A DNA stretch of 64,000 nucleotides, taken from contig NZ_AUFM01000018.1 in the NCBI RefSeq assembly GCF_000426505.1, positions 62,001 through 126,000 of the forward strand, written 5' to 3'. Source of the DNA: Nisaea denitrificans DSM 18348 (lineage in GTDB: Bacteria; Pseudomonadota; Alphaproteobacteria; Thalassobaculales; Thalassobaculaceae). Shown here one piece after another: positions 1 through 8,261 of this stretch. Positions within the stretch are counted from its first letter, which is position 1. Each line of letters starts with the position of its first letter. The translations under genes and the position numbers were made by a program. Under the pieces are notes generated by a model that was given only the letters and a program-made list of their open reading frames with translations, searched no databases and was not told the origin of the DNA.

Positions 1-1
1 G

Positions 2-631
2 CAACCGCATGGCGGAACGGTCTCTATGCTCTCGGGCGAACGGCCGGAAGATGCCATTGCCTATATGCCGCAGGATACCGGAACAGCTTCGGCCCTGACC
101 GTTCTCGAGGTTGTGCTGCTTGGCCGCCTGCGAAGCCTCGGCATGAGGGTCGCCGAGAAAGACCGGGAGGCAGCTCTCGAAGCGCTTGCCGTCTTCGGAC
201 TCAGTGACCTGCAATTGCGAACATTGGGGCATCTCAGTGGAGGCCAGCGCCAACTGGTGTTCCTGGCCCAGGCGCTGGTTCGCGCGCCAGCCGTCCTGCT
301 GCTTGACGAGCCGACTGCCGCTCTCGACCTGCGTCATCAGATCCTTGTCCTCGACATCGTTCACAAACATTGCCGGGAGCACGGAATCCTTGCCATCGCA
401 GCCATGCACGACCTTGGTCTGGCAACCCGCTTTGCCGATCAGATCATCAGCCTGTCGGATGGAAGTATCCTGGCGACCGGCACGCCCGAAGCGGTCCTGA
501 CAGCCGCGACGATCGAAACGCTTTATGGGGTCACCGCCGAGATCACCCGTACTGCCTCTGGCGGTTTTGCCATCACACCGACCGGGCTTTCAAACCCGCC
601 TGGCAGCCAGAAAGAGCGCGTTTCGGCTTGA
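2..631 (+). CDS. ABC transporter ATP-binding protein, FecE/HmuV type (5' end outside window)
   Basis: ATPase subunit of an ABC importer of the iron-siderophore/heme/cobalamin class; it would power a membrane permease at the inner face of the membrane. The reading frame is open from the first bases of the window, so the Walker A part lies upstream and only the C-terminal ~209 residues are seen. Visible are the Q-loop region (AYMPQDTG), the ABC signature LSGGQRQ, Walker B (VLLLDEPTAALD) and the switch histidine (AMHD). The pattern 'TVLEVVLLGR' after the Q-loop is typical of FecE/BtuD-like ATPases. The permease and binding-protein genes are presumably upstream. About 110 bp separate it from bioM; it could share a transcript with bioMNY but is not a biotin-type ATPase. 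Substrate unknown. Confidence 0.85.
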   Translation, partial: QPHGGTVSMLSGERPEDAIAYMPQDTGTASALTVLEVVLLGRLRSLGMRVAEKDREAALEALAVFGLSDLQLRTLGHLSGGQRQLVFLAQALVRAPAVLLLDEPTAALDLRHQILVLDIVHKHCREHGILAIAAMHDLGLATRFADQIISLSDGSILATGTPEAVLTAATIETLYGVTAEITRTASGGFAITPTGLSNPPGSQKERVSA

Positions 632-739
632 ATTTCCGCGCCTCCTCAGGCAGAAGCCCTGCACTCCCTATCCGGTTTATGACCGCGCGGCATATCGGCA
701 CGCGCCCTGGTTTTGAGAACCGGCGAAGAGGAAGTTGCA

Positions 740-1414
740 TTGATCGCATTCGAAACTGTCAGCGTGACGGCGGGAGACCGGACCGTTCTCGCGGACATCA
801 ACCTGACGCTGCGGGAACGGCGGATTGCCGTGATCGGCGCCAACGGGTCTGGTAAATCGACCTTCGCCCGGCTGATCAACGGCCTGCGCCGGCCAAGCAC
901 CGGAGCCGTCACCGTGGACGGCCTCGATACCGTGAAGGCCGCGAAGGAAGTCCGTCGGCAAGTCGGCTTTCTGTTTCAGGATCCGGACAACCAGATCGTC
1001 ATGCCTCTGGTGGAAGAAGACCTCCGCTTCAGTCTGAAGGCTCTGAAACTCAGCCCGGCGGACGAGGACGAGCGGATCGAGCGCATCCTCGACAGCTACG
1101 GGCTGACCCATTTACGCTATCAGCCTTCCCACAGCCTGAGTGGCGGCGAAAAGCAGCTGCTCGCGCTCGCCAATTCAATGCTCCGTGAGCCGCGCTATCT
1201 GGTGCTGGACGAGCCGACCACCCTGCTCGACCTGAAAAACCGGAAGCGGGTGATGACTGCCATCGAAGAACTGTCGCAGACGGTGATTTGCGTCACCCAT
1301 GATCTTGAGATCGCAGCGACCGCCGATCGTGTGCTGGTGCTGGCGGACGGCCGTATCGCTTTCGACGGAGCCGCGACGGATGCCATCGCGGCTTACAGGG
1401 AGATGGCAGAGTGA
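740..1414 (+). CDS. bioM: Biotin ECF transporter ATPase BioM
   Basis: ATP-binding subunit of an energy-coupling-factor (ECF) biotin importer, cytoplasmic, working with BioN and BioY. Walker A (GANGSGKST), Q-loop (FLFQDPDNQ, the 'DPDNQ' form typical of ECF/CbiO ATPases), signature LSGGEKQ and Walker B (YLVLDEPTTLLD) are all present; about 224 residues is normal for BioM. An in-frame TTG at 713 gives a longer form, but the TTG at 740 has a purine-rich ribosome site (GAAGAGGAAG at 725-734) at good distance and begins the conserved strand, so it is preferred. The 3' end overlaps the bioN start by 4 nt, implying translational coupling. I found no BioR-type palindrome in the ~100 bp upstream. Confidence 0.88.
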   Translation: MIAFETVSVTAGDRTVLADINLTLRERRIAVIGANGSGKSTFARLINGLRRPSTGAVTVDGLDTVKAAKEVRRQVGFLFQDPDNQIVMPLVEEDLRFSLKALKLSPADEDERIERILDSYGLTHLRYQPSHSLSGGEKQLLALANSMLREPRYLVLDEPTTLLDLKNRKRVMTAIEELSQTVICVTHDLEIAATADRVLVLADGRIAFDGAATDAIAAYREMAE

Positions 1415-2010
1415 AACTGTCGCTCTATGTCCGCCGGGACTCCCCGGTTCATGCCCTGCCCGCCGGCTGGAAGCTCAGCCTGCTGCTCATGACGGGGCTG
1501 CTGATTCTTTTCACCGACGACGCACGGCTGCTTGGCGCCGGTCTCGCCATAATGTTGATCGGGTTTCCGCTGGCTCGACTGCCGTTATCGGAAATCATCC
1601 ATCAGGCCCGCCCGCTGCTGATTGTCCTCGCGATCTTTTATGCGGCGCATGCCATGTTCACTTCGATCGATACCGGAACAGTCCTGACATTACGGTTCGC
1701 CATCATGATCGCCTGCAGCCTGCTGCTGACGCTGACGACACGCGTCTCGGATCTGATGTCCGTGCTTGAGCGCACGCTTCGGCCGCTTGCGCCGCTCGGA
1801 CTCAATCCGGAGAAGACCAGCCTTGTTTTCGCCATGACGATCCGCTTCATTCCGGTCTTGGCTGAAACTTGGGAAACTGTCCGCGTGGCACAACAGGCCC
1901 GCGGCATGGACCGCAATCCGCTCGCCCTGCTGATCCCGATGACGGTGCTGACCCTGCGCCGCGCCGAGCAGATCAGCGACGCCATCGAGGCGCGCGGTGT
2001 CGATCTCTAA
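1411..2010 (+). CDS. bioN: Biotin ECF transporter T component BioN
   Basis: Transmembrane coupling (T) subunit of the BioMNY biotin importer; it links the ATPase BioM to the substrate-binding BioY. It is a 199-residue hydrophobic protein of the CbiQ/EcfT family with several membrane segments (around residues 20-65, 70-90 and 95-115). Two Ala-Arg-Gly motifs in the C-terminal cytoplasmic part (QQARGMD and IEARGVD) are the coupling-helix signatures of T components. The start overlaps the end of bioM (GTGA) and bioY follows after 27 bp, so the three genes form one operon. Confidence 0.88.
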   Translation: MKLSLYVRRDSPVHALPAGWKLSLLLMTGLLILFTDDARLLGAGLAIMLIGFPLARLPLSEIIHQARPLLIVLAIFYAAHAMFTSIDTGTVLTLRFAIMIACSLLLTLTTRVSDLMSVLERTLRPLAPLGLNPEKTSLVFAMTIRFIPVLAETWETVRVAQQARGMDRNPLALLIPMTVLTLRRAEQISDAIEARGVDL

Positions 2011-2037
2011 CACCAAAACTTTCGGAGTCTCTCAATC

Positions 2038-2589
2038 ATGACCACACGCGACCTTGTCCTGATCGCGCTTTTCGCAGCGATCACCGCCGTGCTCGGGCTG
2101 TTCCCGGCCCTCACGCTTCCGATTACCGGAGTGCCGGTGACGGCGCAGACGCTTGGCGTCATGCTGGCCGGCTCCATCCTCGGCGCCCGGCGCGGCGGCC
2201 TTGCGCTGGTCGTCTTTCTGGTTCTGGTCGCTGTCGGCCTGCCGCTGCTTGCCGGCGGACGCGGCGGCGCGGCGGTCTTCTCGGGCGTGACGGCCGGTTT
2301 CCTGTTCAGCTGGCCGGTTGCGGCCTTCGTGATCGGATGGCTGACGGAAAAGGCCTGGGACCGTTACGCGCTTATCCACGCGGTCTCGATCAATGTCTTC
2401 GGCGGCATCCTGATCGTCTATGCCGGCGGCATCGCCTGGATGGTAGCGGTTGCCGGCATTCCGCTCGACAAGGCGCTCTATGGCTCCCTGCCGTTTATTC
2501 CGGGCGATGCACTCAAGGTCATCGCCGCAGCCACGGCCGCTGTCGCCCTGAAGCGGTACCAGCAACATCCACTCGGCCGGACGGCTTGA
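2038..2589 (+). CDS. bioY: Biotin transporter S component BioY
   Basis: Biotin-binding integral membrane subunit of the ECF importer. The 183-residue protein has about six hydrophobic segments and the family hallmarks: the N-terminal stretch ALTLPITGVPVTAQTLGVML, the glycine-rich 'LAGSILGARRG', and the C-terminal 'YGSLPFIPGDALKVIAAA', in which the PGDxxK signature is diagnostic of BioY. In alphaproteobacteria BioY is normally encoded with BioM and BioN, as here. It is the last gene of the operon and is followed directly by a rho-independent terminator. Confidence 0.92.
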   Translation: MTTRDLVLIALFAAITAVLGLFPALTLPITGVPVTAQTLGVMLAGSILGARRGGLALVVFLVLVAVGLPLLAGGRGGAAVFSGVTAGFLFSWPVAAFVIGWLTEKAWDRYALIHAVSINVFGGILIVYAGGIAWMVAVAGIPLDKALYGSLPFIPGDALKVIAAATAAVALKRYQQHPLGRTA

Positions 2590-2605
2590 GAGATTCAGAA
2601 ATAAA

Positions 2606-2629
2606 AAAGCGGCCCTCAAGGGCCGCTTT
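2606..2629 (+). terminator. Rho-independent terminator after bioY
   Basis: Perfect 10-bp stem AAAGCGGCCC / GGGCCGCTTT with a 4-base loop (TCAA), flanked by A-rich and T-rich sequence. It sits 17 bp after the bioY stop and between converging genes, so it can end transcription from both sides. Confidence 0.85.
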
Positions 2630-2650
2630 CATTTCAGTCTGAAGAATAAT

Positions 2651-2947
2651 TCAGACTGCGATATCGAGGGTCGTACCCCTGTTCGGATCACCGGAACCCG
2701 GCAACCGATCATCATTGCCCAGCGCCGCCGCACCCGGATTTTGGTTCTCGCCACGATCAGCCGAAGTGTCCGTCACGTTCACCACAGTCGGCTCGCTAGG
2801 GGTAGCATCGACACTGGCGCCGTTTGCGCCGATCTGCTGCTCGCCCTCATCACCTTCGGCCACAGGCCGCGTAACCGGCTCTTGCTGCGTCTGATTGACG
2901 TTTCTGAGGTCTGCTACCGATGCGCTTACTGCTGGCCCAACAGCCAT
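2651..2947 (-). CDS. Small hydrophilic protein of unknown function
   Basis: 98-residue protein I do not recognise. It is rich in Gly, Asn, Asp, Thr, Pro and Gln, has no cysteine and no membrane segment, and looks intrinsically disordered; only the first ~15 residues (MAVGPAVSASVADL) have a helix-like hydrophobic pattern. The ATG at 2947 is chosen because a strong ribosome site (TTGGAGG) lies just upstream; an in-frame TTG at 2959 would overlap that site and is unlikely. It is the last gene before the bioY terminator on the opposite strand and stands alone. It could be a small structural or secreted protein, but nothing in the sequence proves this. Confidence 0.6.
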   Translation of the reverse strand: MAVGPAVSASVADLRNVNQTQQEPVTRPVAEGDEGEQQIGANGASVDATPSEPTVVNVTDTSADRGENQNPGAAALGNDDRLPGSGDPNRGTTLDIAV

Positions 2948-3056
2948 GTTAGCCTCCAACCGACATTAGGAACCGATCCTATTCCTACTCATAGAATAGA
3001 GATATTCGCTCGAAGTTTCAATTCAAGTCTGATTACGGGCATTTCGGCAGCCCCAT

Positions 3057-4013
3057 TCAACCGAGCGCCGCCTGAAAGTCCTCAATCAGACCATCCGGGT
3101 CTTCTGCCGGAATACCGAACCGGACAAGCCCGTCCGGAATTCCGAGGACGCGGCGGATTTCTTCCGGAACAGCCTCATAATCCCTGTGTGCATAGTGCCA
3201 GAAGGTTCCCGGCTGGCCCGGAACCAACCCTGGCCGAAACCAGGCCAGACGCGCCAGAGCCGCATCCACTTCTTCCGACCGGCCTCGAAAGGTAACCGAC
3301 AGATCGGGGCAGCCGCCGCCGGGGTAGAAAAGCTCTGCAACGCACGCATGATTCTTGAGGGAAGCGGCAAGCTGCGCCGCCGCCTCCGCACGCGCGACGA
3401 TATGTCCGGGTACGGCGCTCAAAGCCTGCCGCAGCGCTTCAGCCTCTGCCGGACCCGGCATTGCATCAAATGCTCTCTGCAGATAAGCGAAGCGATCCTC
3501 GGCAAATCCGGAATTCTCGGAAAAAGCGACCAGTCCTCCGCGAACGTCACCGGCGGGTGCGGATGTGAAAACCATGTCACATCCCTCCGCAAGCGGCATG
3601 ACCGCTTCATGGCCCAGCACCGAGTTATCAGCCAGAACCATAATGTCGCGGGCTTTCGCAAACTCCACGACGCGCGCGAGGTCCGCGCGGGAAAGCCTGG
3701 GTCCAGATACGGTTTCGACCCAAAGCAGCCTCGTCTCGCCGGTGACAGCCACCGCCAACGCGTCGAGGTCCGCCATATCAGCGAAACCGACCTTGAGACC
3801 GGCGGAGCGACGGCGGACGGATTCGATCACACGGTAGGTATCGGGATGGGCTCCGTCGGAGAGAACCAGATGGGCGCCTCCATCCAACACATCAAGCACC
3901 GTAGAAACCGCCACGGGAGCCGAGACGAAAGCATATCCGTTTCCGCCGCCATTCGCCGTTGCGAATGCCCGCTCGAGAGCGACCAGCTCAGCCGGTTTTT
4001 CCATCCGGAACAT
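3057..4013 (-). CDS. Cys/Met-metabolism PLP-fold protein lacking the PLP lysine (probable pseudoenzyme)
   Basis: The fold is that of cystathionine gamma-synthase / beta-lyase type enzymes: the stretch around residues 26-135 matches the family pattern (GYAFVSAPVAVSTVL, HLVLSDGAHPDTYRV, LLWVETVSGP, and ADNS with the PLP-ring aspartate at ~129). However, the normal S-x-T-K-Y-x-x-G-H-S-D segment holding the Schiff-base lysine is replaced by a shorter SAPAGD (~151-156), so covalent PLP binding is not possible by the usual route. At 318 residues it is also shorter than the usual ~390, mostly at the N-terminus where phosphate-binding residues lie. The start ATG at 4013 lies just after the upstream gene's stop with GGAAG as ribosome site. 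The two genes are almost certainly co-expressed. Function unknown; regulatory or scaffold role is inference. Confidence 0.75.
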   Translation of the reverse strand: MFRMEKPAELVALERAFATANGGGNGYAFVSAPVAVSTVLDVLDGGAHLVLSDGAHPDTYRVIESVRRRSAGLKVGFADMADLDALAVAVTGETRLLWVETVSGPRLSRADLARVVEFAKARDIMVLADNSVLGHEAVMPLAEGCDMVFTSAPAGDVRGGLVAFSENSGFAEDRFAYLQRAFDAMPGPAEAEALRQALSAVPGHIVARAEAAAQLAASLKNHACVAELFYPGGGCPDLSVTFRGRSEEVDAALARLAWFRPGLVPGQPGTFWHYAHRDYEAVPEEIRRVLGIPDGLVRFGIPAEDPDGLIEDFQAALG

Positions 4014-4015
4014 TA

Positions 4016-5158
4016 TTAGCTTCCGCTTAGGATACGAACGCTGACACGCGAGAGGGAACTGAGCTGCTCGTACCGGAGATACCGCATCGAGGAATCCCCG
4101 ACATAGGTCCGCCAAAGATCGATGGAATGGTCGATCCGACTCATGGAATCGCCAATCTGGAAAAAGCGCTTCCCGGACTTGTGCAGAAATTCGATGAACG
4201 GCTCCGGACTCTTGTGATCGCGGAAAAGTGTTTCATACGAATTGCGATATTCGGCCAGCATAAGATGCACTGCTTTCCAGCGCTTCTGGTAAAGCTTACG
4301 CCATTGACCGACCTGATCATTCAGGGTCGCCTGCGCGGCCGCTGGCATGCTGTCAAGCGGGCGAGACTCTGTATTGAGCCAGTTCGCAAAATCTTTCCAG
4401 ATTTCTTGCCGGCGAGCAAAAATATGCTCGTAATAGATGACGCCTTTCCAGGCGTACAAAGTGTCCGACGCGTCGCTATCCTGGATCTGCATGGCCTGGA
4501 GCAACGGCTTCAGGGCCTCCATGTCCGTGGCGTCCCAGAGCTTGTTGACCAGCGTCTTCAGGTAGCTGGCGCGGTTAGCATCGGTGACGCCTTCGAATGC
4601 CGTTTCCACGATCGGCTGGAACTGCTTCATGACATGGTCGCGTACACGACCGAATTCAGCGGCGGTCATCTCGAAATAACCCGGATGCGGATCGAACCCC
4701 TCGGCCTCCATCCGCTCCCGAAACAGGAACGGGTCGACTGAGGGCAGATCATCCAGGATTTTCAGAATCTTGAGATCGGCTTCGGCTTCCGCGGAATCCG
4801 GGGAATCCGACATGCCGGCCTGGAATTGCAGCGCGGTCCGCAGGTTCCGGTCATTCAGGAAAATGGACCGGCCGCCGTCGAGATCCGCCTTCTCGCTGTA
4901 GGAGAAGAAAACCTTGGTTCCGACAGGCTTCGTCGCCGATTCCCGCATATCGTCGTCGGGATAGGTTTCCTTCATGAAGATCGCGTTGTTCAGATCCCGC
5001 GTCTTGAACAGGAATTGCCCCGGCGCACCGCCTTCGGCAAGAACGTTGCGATGCAATGCCGCGCAGTTGAAAACCCGGGAAGACCCGGCCTGCAACATGC
5101 GCGACAGCTGCTCAACGGCTAGCCGCTCTATCGAAACACGTTTACGCGTATGACCCAT
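4016..5158 (-). CDS. Conserved-looking protein of unknown function (380 aa)
   Basis: I do not recognise a family. It is a soluble, mostly alpha-helical protein with no signal peptide or membrane segment, and has many Trp/Tyr in its second half (for example LYAWKGVIYYEHIF, QEIWKDFANWL, QWRKLYQKRWKAVH). A basic N-terminus (MGHTRKRVSIERL) precedes a helix. It lies 21 bp downstream of the ThDP-enzyme gene and ends 2 bp before the PLP-fold gene, so the three probably form one operon. The ribosome site before the ATG is weak (AT-rich, TATAAAATTCTTGTA), suggesting low or coupled expression. Codon use is like that of its neighbours, so it is likely a real gene. Confidence 0.65.
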   Translation of the reverse strand: MGHTRKRVSIERLAVEQLSRMLQAGSSRVFNCAALHRNVLAEGGAPGQFLFKTRDLNNAIFMKETYPDDDMRESATKPVGTKVFFSYSEKADLDGGRSIFLNDRNLRTALQFQAGMSDSPDSAEAEADLKILKILDDLPSVDPFLFRERMEAEGFDPHPGYFEMTAAEFGRVRDHVMKQFQPIVETAFEGVTDANRASYLKTLVNKLWDATDMEALKPLLQAMQIQDSDASDTLYAWKGVIYYEHIFARRQEIWKDFANWLNTESRPLDSMPAAAQATLNDQVGQWRKLYQKRWKAVHLMLAEYRNSYETLFRDHKSPEPFIEFLHKSGKRFFQIGDSMSRIDHSIDLWRTYVGDSSMRYLRYEQLSSLSRVSVRILSGS

Positions 5159-5179
5159 TACAAGAATTTTATACCAAAA

Positions 5180-6724
5180 TTACATCCAGGCCTCGATCAA
5201 ATGCGGCCCCGGTTCGTTCAACGCGCGCTTGAATTGTTCGTTGAACTCTTCCGCGGTCGTTGCCCGGGTTGCCGAAACCCCCATACCGCCAGCCAGTTGC
5301 CGCCAATCCAGGTCCGGACGGCCGATCTCCAGCATGTCGAAGGCCTTGCGGCCCGGGTTTTCGGCGCCGACATTCATCAGTTCGCCCTTCAATATCTCAT
5401 AGGTTCTATTAGCGAAGATAACGTTAACGACGTTGCACTTCTCGCGCGCCTGGGTCCAGAGCGCCTGCAACGTATACATGCCGCTGCCGTCGCCTTCGAG
5501 GCAGATCACCTTGCGGTCCGGACAGGCGATCGCCGCACCGGTCGCGAACGGCATGCCGATGCCGATGGAGCCACCGGTCAGCGACAACCAGTCATGTTGT
5601 TCGGTACCGGCAGTGAAGGGCATCAGCCCCCGGCCGGACGTCACGGACTCATCGGCGATAATGGCGTCTTTCGGCATCAGGTGGCCGATCGCCGCCGCGA
5701 TGCTCTCCGGCGTAAGCGCGCCGCTCATCAGCGCCGGCTTTTCCGCCTTCTGACGGATCGGCTCGATATCGGTCGCTCCGAGCTCCTCCGCAATGGCGGT
5801 CAGGGCGTCCAGCAGGTCATACCCTTCCGGCGCCACATCGACGACATTGCAGCCTTCAGGGATCAGCACGCTGGGCTTGTTCGGATAAGCAAAGAACGCC
5901 ACCGGTATGGGCGCGCCCAGCAGGATCAGGTTCTTGACCGTTTCAAGCTGCTTCAGGGCGATATCCACCGGATACTGGATACGCTCGACTGGCACCCGGC
6001 CAGCACCACGTTCCCAACGCCTGTTGCTGGTCTTGCAGCTCAGGCGGCAGCCCGTCTTCGCCATGATGCGACCAGCCATCTCCAGCGCCTCGCCCATCAG
6101 CGCGGTGTCGGAGATATGGATCATGCACTCCTCGCCGGAGGTCAGCGCCGCTGCGGCCGCGCGAATAGCCTCGGCTGATGCTTTCGGACGCGCAACCGAC
6201 GCAACCGGGGCGGCCGGGCCATTGGACTCTTCCCAGGCGGTGTTCGCCGGCAGGATCAACGTCGCCACCTGACCGGGTACGCCCATGGAAGCGGCCACCG
6301 CTTCGGCGCCATCGGCCGCAACGTCCTTGGAGGACCGCGAGGTCTTCACCCAGTCGGAGACCGGACGAGCAATGCCTTCGATATCGGCGGTCAGCGGCGC
6401 ATTATATTCGACATGATAGGTCGCATGCTCGCCGACGATGTTAACGACCGGCGTGAAGGCCTTCTTTGCATTGTGCAGGTTGGCAAGACCGTTGCCGAGG
6501 CCCGGGCCGAGATGCAGCAGGGTCGAGGCCGGTTTCAGCGCCATCCGTGCGTAGCCGTCCGCCATGCCGGTGACGACGCCCTCAAACAGGCCGAGCACGC
6601 AACGCATGCCCTCGACCCGGTCGAGCGCAGCGACGAAGTGCATCTCCGACGTACCGGGGTTGGAAAAACATACGTCCACTCCGGACGCGACAAGGGTCCG
6701 CACCAGGCTCTCAGCGCCGTTCAT
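5180..6724 (-). CDS. Thiamine-diphosphate enzyme, acetolactate synthase large-subunit-like
   Basis: ThDP-dependent decarboxylase/synthase of the acetolactate synthase superfamily, 514 residues. The N-terminal pyrimidine-binding domain has SNPGTSEMHF and the catalytic glutamate (GLFEGVVTGMADGYAR, Glu ~48). A central transhydrogenase-like domain follows, and the C-terminal domain carries the ThDP-Mg motif (EGDGSGMYTLQALW ... VIFANRTYEIL). It is shorter than biosynthetic IlvB (~560-590), and no IlvN regulatory subunit is nearby, so it is likely a paralogue acting on another 2-oxo acid rather than the branched-chain enzyme. The ATG at 6724 has an AGAGG ribosome site. It heads a probable three-gene operon. 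Exact substrate cannot be read from sequence. Confidence 0.82.
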   Translation of the reverse strand: MNGAESLVRTLVASGVDVCFSNPGTSEMHFVAALDRVEGMRCVLGLFEGVVTGMADGYARMALKPASTLLHLGPGLGNGLANLHNAKKAFTPVVNIVGEHATYHVEYNAPLTADIEGIARPVSDWVKTSRSSKDVAADGAEAVAASMGVPGQVATLILPANTAWEESNGPAAPVASVARPKASAEAIRAAAAALTSGEECMIHISDTALMGEALEMAGRIMAKTGCRLSCKTSNRRWERGAGRVPVERIQYPVDIALKQLETVKNLILLGAPIPVAFFAYPNKPSVLIPEGCNVVDVAPEGYDLLDALTAIAEELGATDIEPIRQKAEKPALMSGALTPESIAAAIGHLMPKDAIIADESVTSGRGLMPFTAGTEQHDWLSLTGGSIGIGMPFATGAAIACPDRKVICLEGDGSGMYTLQALWTQAREKCNVVNVIFANRTYEILKGELMNVGAENPGRKAFDMLEIGRPDLDWRQLAGGMGVSATRATTAEEFNEQFKRALNEPGPHLIEAWM

Positions 6725-6841
6725 TTTTATCCTCTGGGATCAGGGAGTCGAAAAAAGAACGGCGATGATGGCGCCGCGCCTTGCAAAGCGCAAGCGCAGT
6801 CGCCTCATGCCATTCGTTCCGATTGCCGACGGATAAAGCCG

Positions 6842-8104
6842 TCAGCTCGCGATTGCATGCACCTTACGGGCCTTGCCGCCAAGCTCATGATCGTGCTCGC
6901 GGATGAAGCCTTTCACCACCGGCGCGATTTCCCGGCGCCAGCGACCACCGTTGAAGACGCCGTAATGACCGACATTCTTCTGCAGATGATAATGCTTCAT
7001 GGAGTCCGGCAGGTTCGGCGTCATATCGAGCGCGGCCTGGGTTTGGCCCACACCGGATATGTCGTCGAGCTCACCTTCGACACACAGAATAGCGGTTTTG
7101 GTGATCTGCTCGGGTTTAACCGGATTCCACCGCGCCATCATCTCGCCTTTCGGCAGGGAATGTTTCTGGAACACGGTTTCCACCGTCTCCAGATAAAACT
7201 CCGCCGGAAGATCCATGACCGCCAGATATTCATCGTAGAAGGCCTTCTTCTTGTCAGCCTCCTCCTCGTCGCCCTGGACAAGGTGATCGAACAGCTCGTT
7301 AAGCGAGATCATATGCTTGTCGAGATTCATCGAGATGAAATTGGTGAGCTGAATGAAACCCGGATAAACGCGCCGGCCCATGCCCGGATAGGGCGGCGGG
7401 ACCACGGTTACGACATGGCGCTCGAACCATTCGATCGTATGTTCCTTGGCAAGCTTGTTCACCGCCGTCGGGTTGCGTCGGGTGTCGATCGGACCGCCCA
7501 TCAGTGTCATTGAGGCTGGTGCACAGATATCGCCCCAGCCTGACATGATGGAAACGGCGGCCAGCGCCGGCACACTCGGCTGGCAGACTGCCAAAACGTG
7601 GGTATTCGGGCCGAGGTAATGCAGGAAGTCGATGATGTAATCGATATAATCGCTGAGATTGAACCGGTCGGCCGTGATCGGCACGTAGCGGCAATCGGTC
7701 CAGTCTGTCACGTAGACATCATGGTCTGGCAGCATCGTTTCCACGGTACCCCGCAACAATGTTGCGTAGTGCCCTGAAACCGGCGCCACCACCAGCAACT
7801 TCGGGTCGTTGCGCTTGGTATCGCGTTTGAAATTCACCAGGCTGCAATAGGTGCGGTGAATAACGACCTCTTCCTCGACCGCGACATCCTTGCCGTCGAT
7901 CACCGTCTTCTCGAAACCCCAGTCGGGTTTGCCGTAGCGCCGGGTAACCCGCTCGAACATTTCGGCGGCGGAATCGATCTGCTTGCCCAGCGGGGTATAG
8001 GAAAGCGGACTCCAGGGCGCCGTCACCGTGTTACGCACAGCCTGCGCTCCCATCCGCCATGGCATGATCGCCATGCGGGTCGCTTCATACATATGATACA
8101 GCAT
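6842..8104 (-). CDS. phaZ: Intracellular poly(3-hydroxybutyrate) depolymerase PhaZ
   Basis: Hydrolyses stored PHB granules in the cytoplasm to release 3-hydroxybutyrate. The 420-residue alpha/beta-hydrolase matches the intracellular PhaZ family in length and motifs: N-terminal MLYHMYEATRMAIMPWRMGA, the nucleophile box LAVCQPS with cysteine (~174) in place of the usual serine, an acidic residue in GELDDISG (~345) and the catalytic histidine in NVGHYGVFNGGRW (~390). No signal peptide, as expected for a granule-bound intracellular enzyme. A TGC-rich element 70-100 bp upstream (8174-8213) could be a PhaR site. No pha synthase genes are seen in the window. Confidence 0.93.
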   Translation of the reverse strand: MLYHMYEATRMAIMPWRMGAQAVRNTVTAPWSPLSYTPLGKQIDSAAEMFERVTRRYGKPDWGFEKTVIDGKDVAVEEEVVIHRTYCSLVNFKRDTKRNDPKLLVVAPVSGHYATLLRGTVETMLPDHDVYVTDWTDCRYVPITADRFNLSDYIDYIIDFLHYLGPNTHVLAVCQPSVPALAAVSIMSGWGDICAPASMTLMGGPIDTRRNPTAVNKLAKEHTIEWFERHVVTVVPPPYPGMGRRVYPGFIQLTNFISMNLDKHMISLNELFDHLVQGDEEEADKKKAFYDEYLAVMDLPAEFYLETVETVFQKHSLPKGEMMARWNPVKPEQITKTAILCVEGELDDISGVGQTQAALDMTPNLPDSMKHYHLQKNVGHYGVFNGGRWRREIAPVVKGFIREHDHELGGKARKVHAIAS

Positions 8105-8173
8105 CGCTTAAGCTCCGCGTTCCGACGGATAAATACGGCCGGGCACAAGCGCCTGCCATAAGGTCCGTTCAAT

Positions 8174-8213
8174 TACTGCACAATACTGACACTCAAATTG
8201 CTGCATTGCACCA
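8174..8213 (-). promoter_or_regulatory. TGC-rich element upstream of phaZ, possible PhaR site
   Basis: Two related elements, TTACTGCACAA and TTGCTGCATTGCA, sit side by side between the HtrA-like gene and phaZ. Alphaproteobacterial PhaR repressors of PHA genes are known to bind TGC/GCA-rich repeats. The assignment rests on this resemblance and on the phaZ gene next to it, so it is tentative. Confidence 0.35.
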
Positions 8214-8261
8214 AAGAAAGCGCGCAGCCATTCCCGCCTGTCGGAATGTGCCGACGCCGAC

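Noticed and set aside
631-740. Possible BioR operator or riboswitch ahead of bioM
   Set aside because: I looked for TTAT-N2-ATAA-like palindromes and for riboswitch-type conserved boxes and saw neither.
5150-6178. 342-codon plus-strand open frame
   Set aside because: Antisense to the ThDP-enzyme gene, whose motifs and ribosome site are clear.
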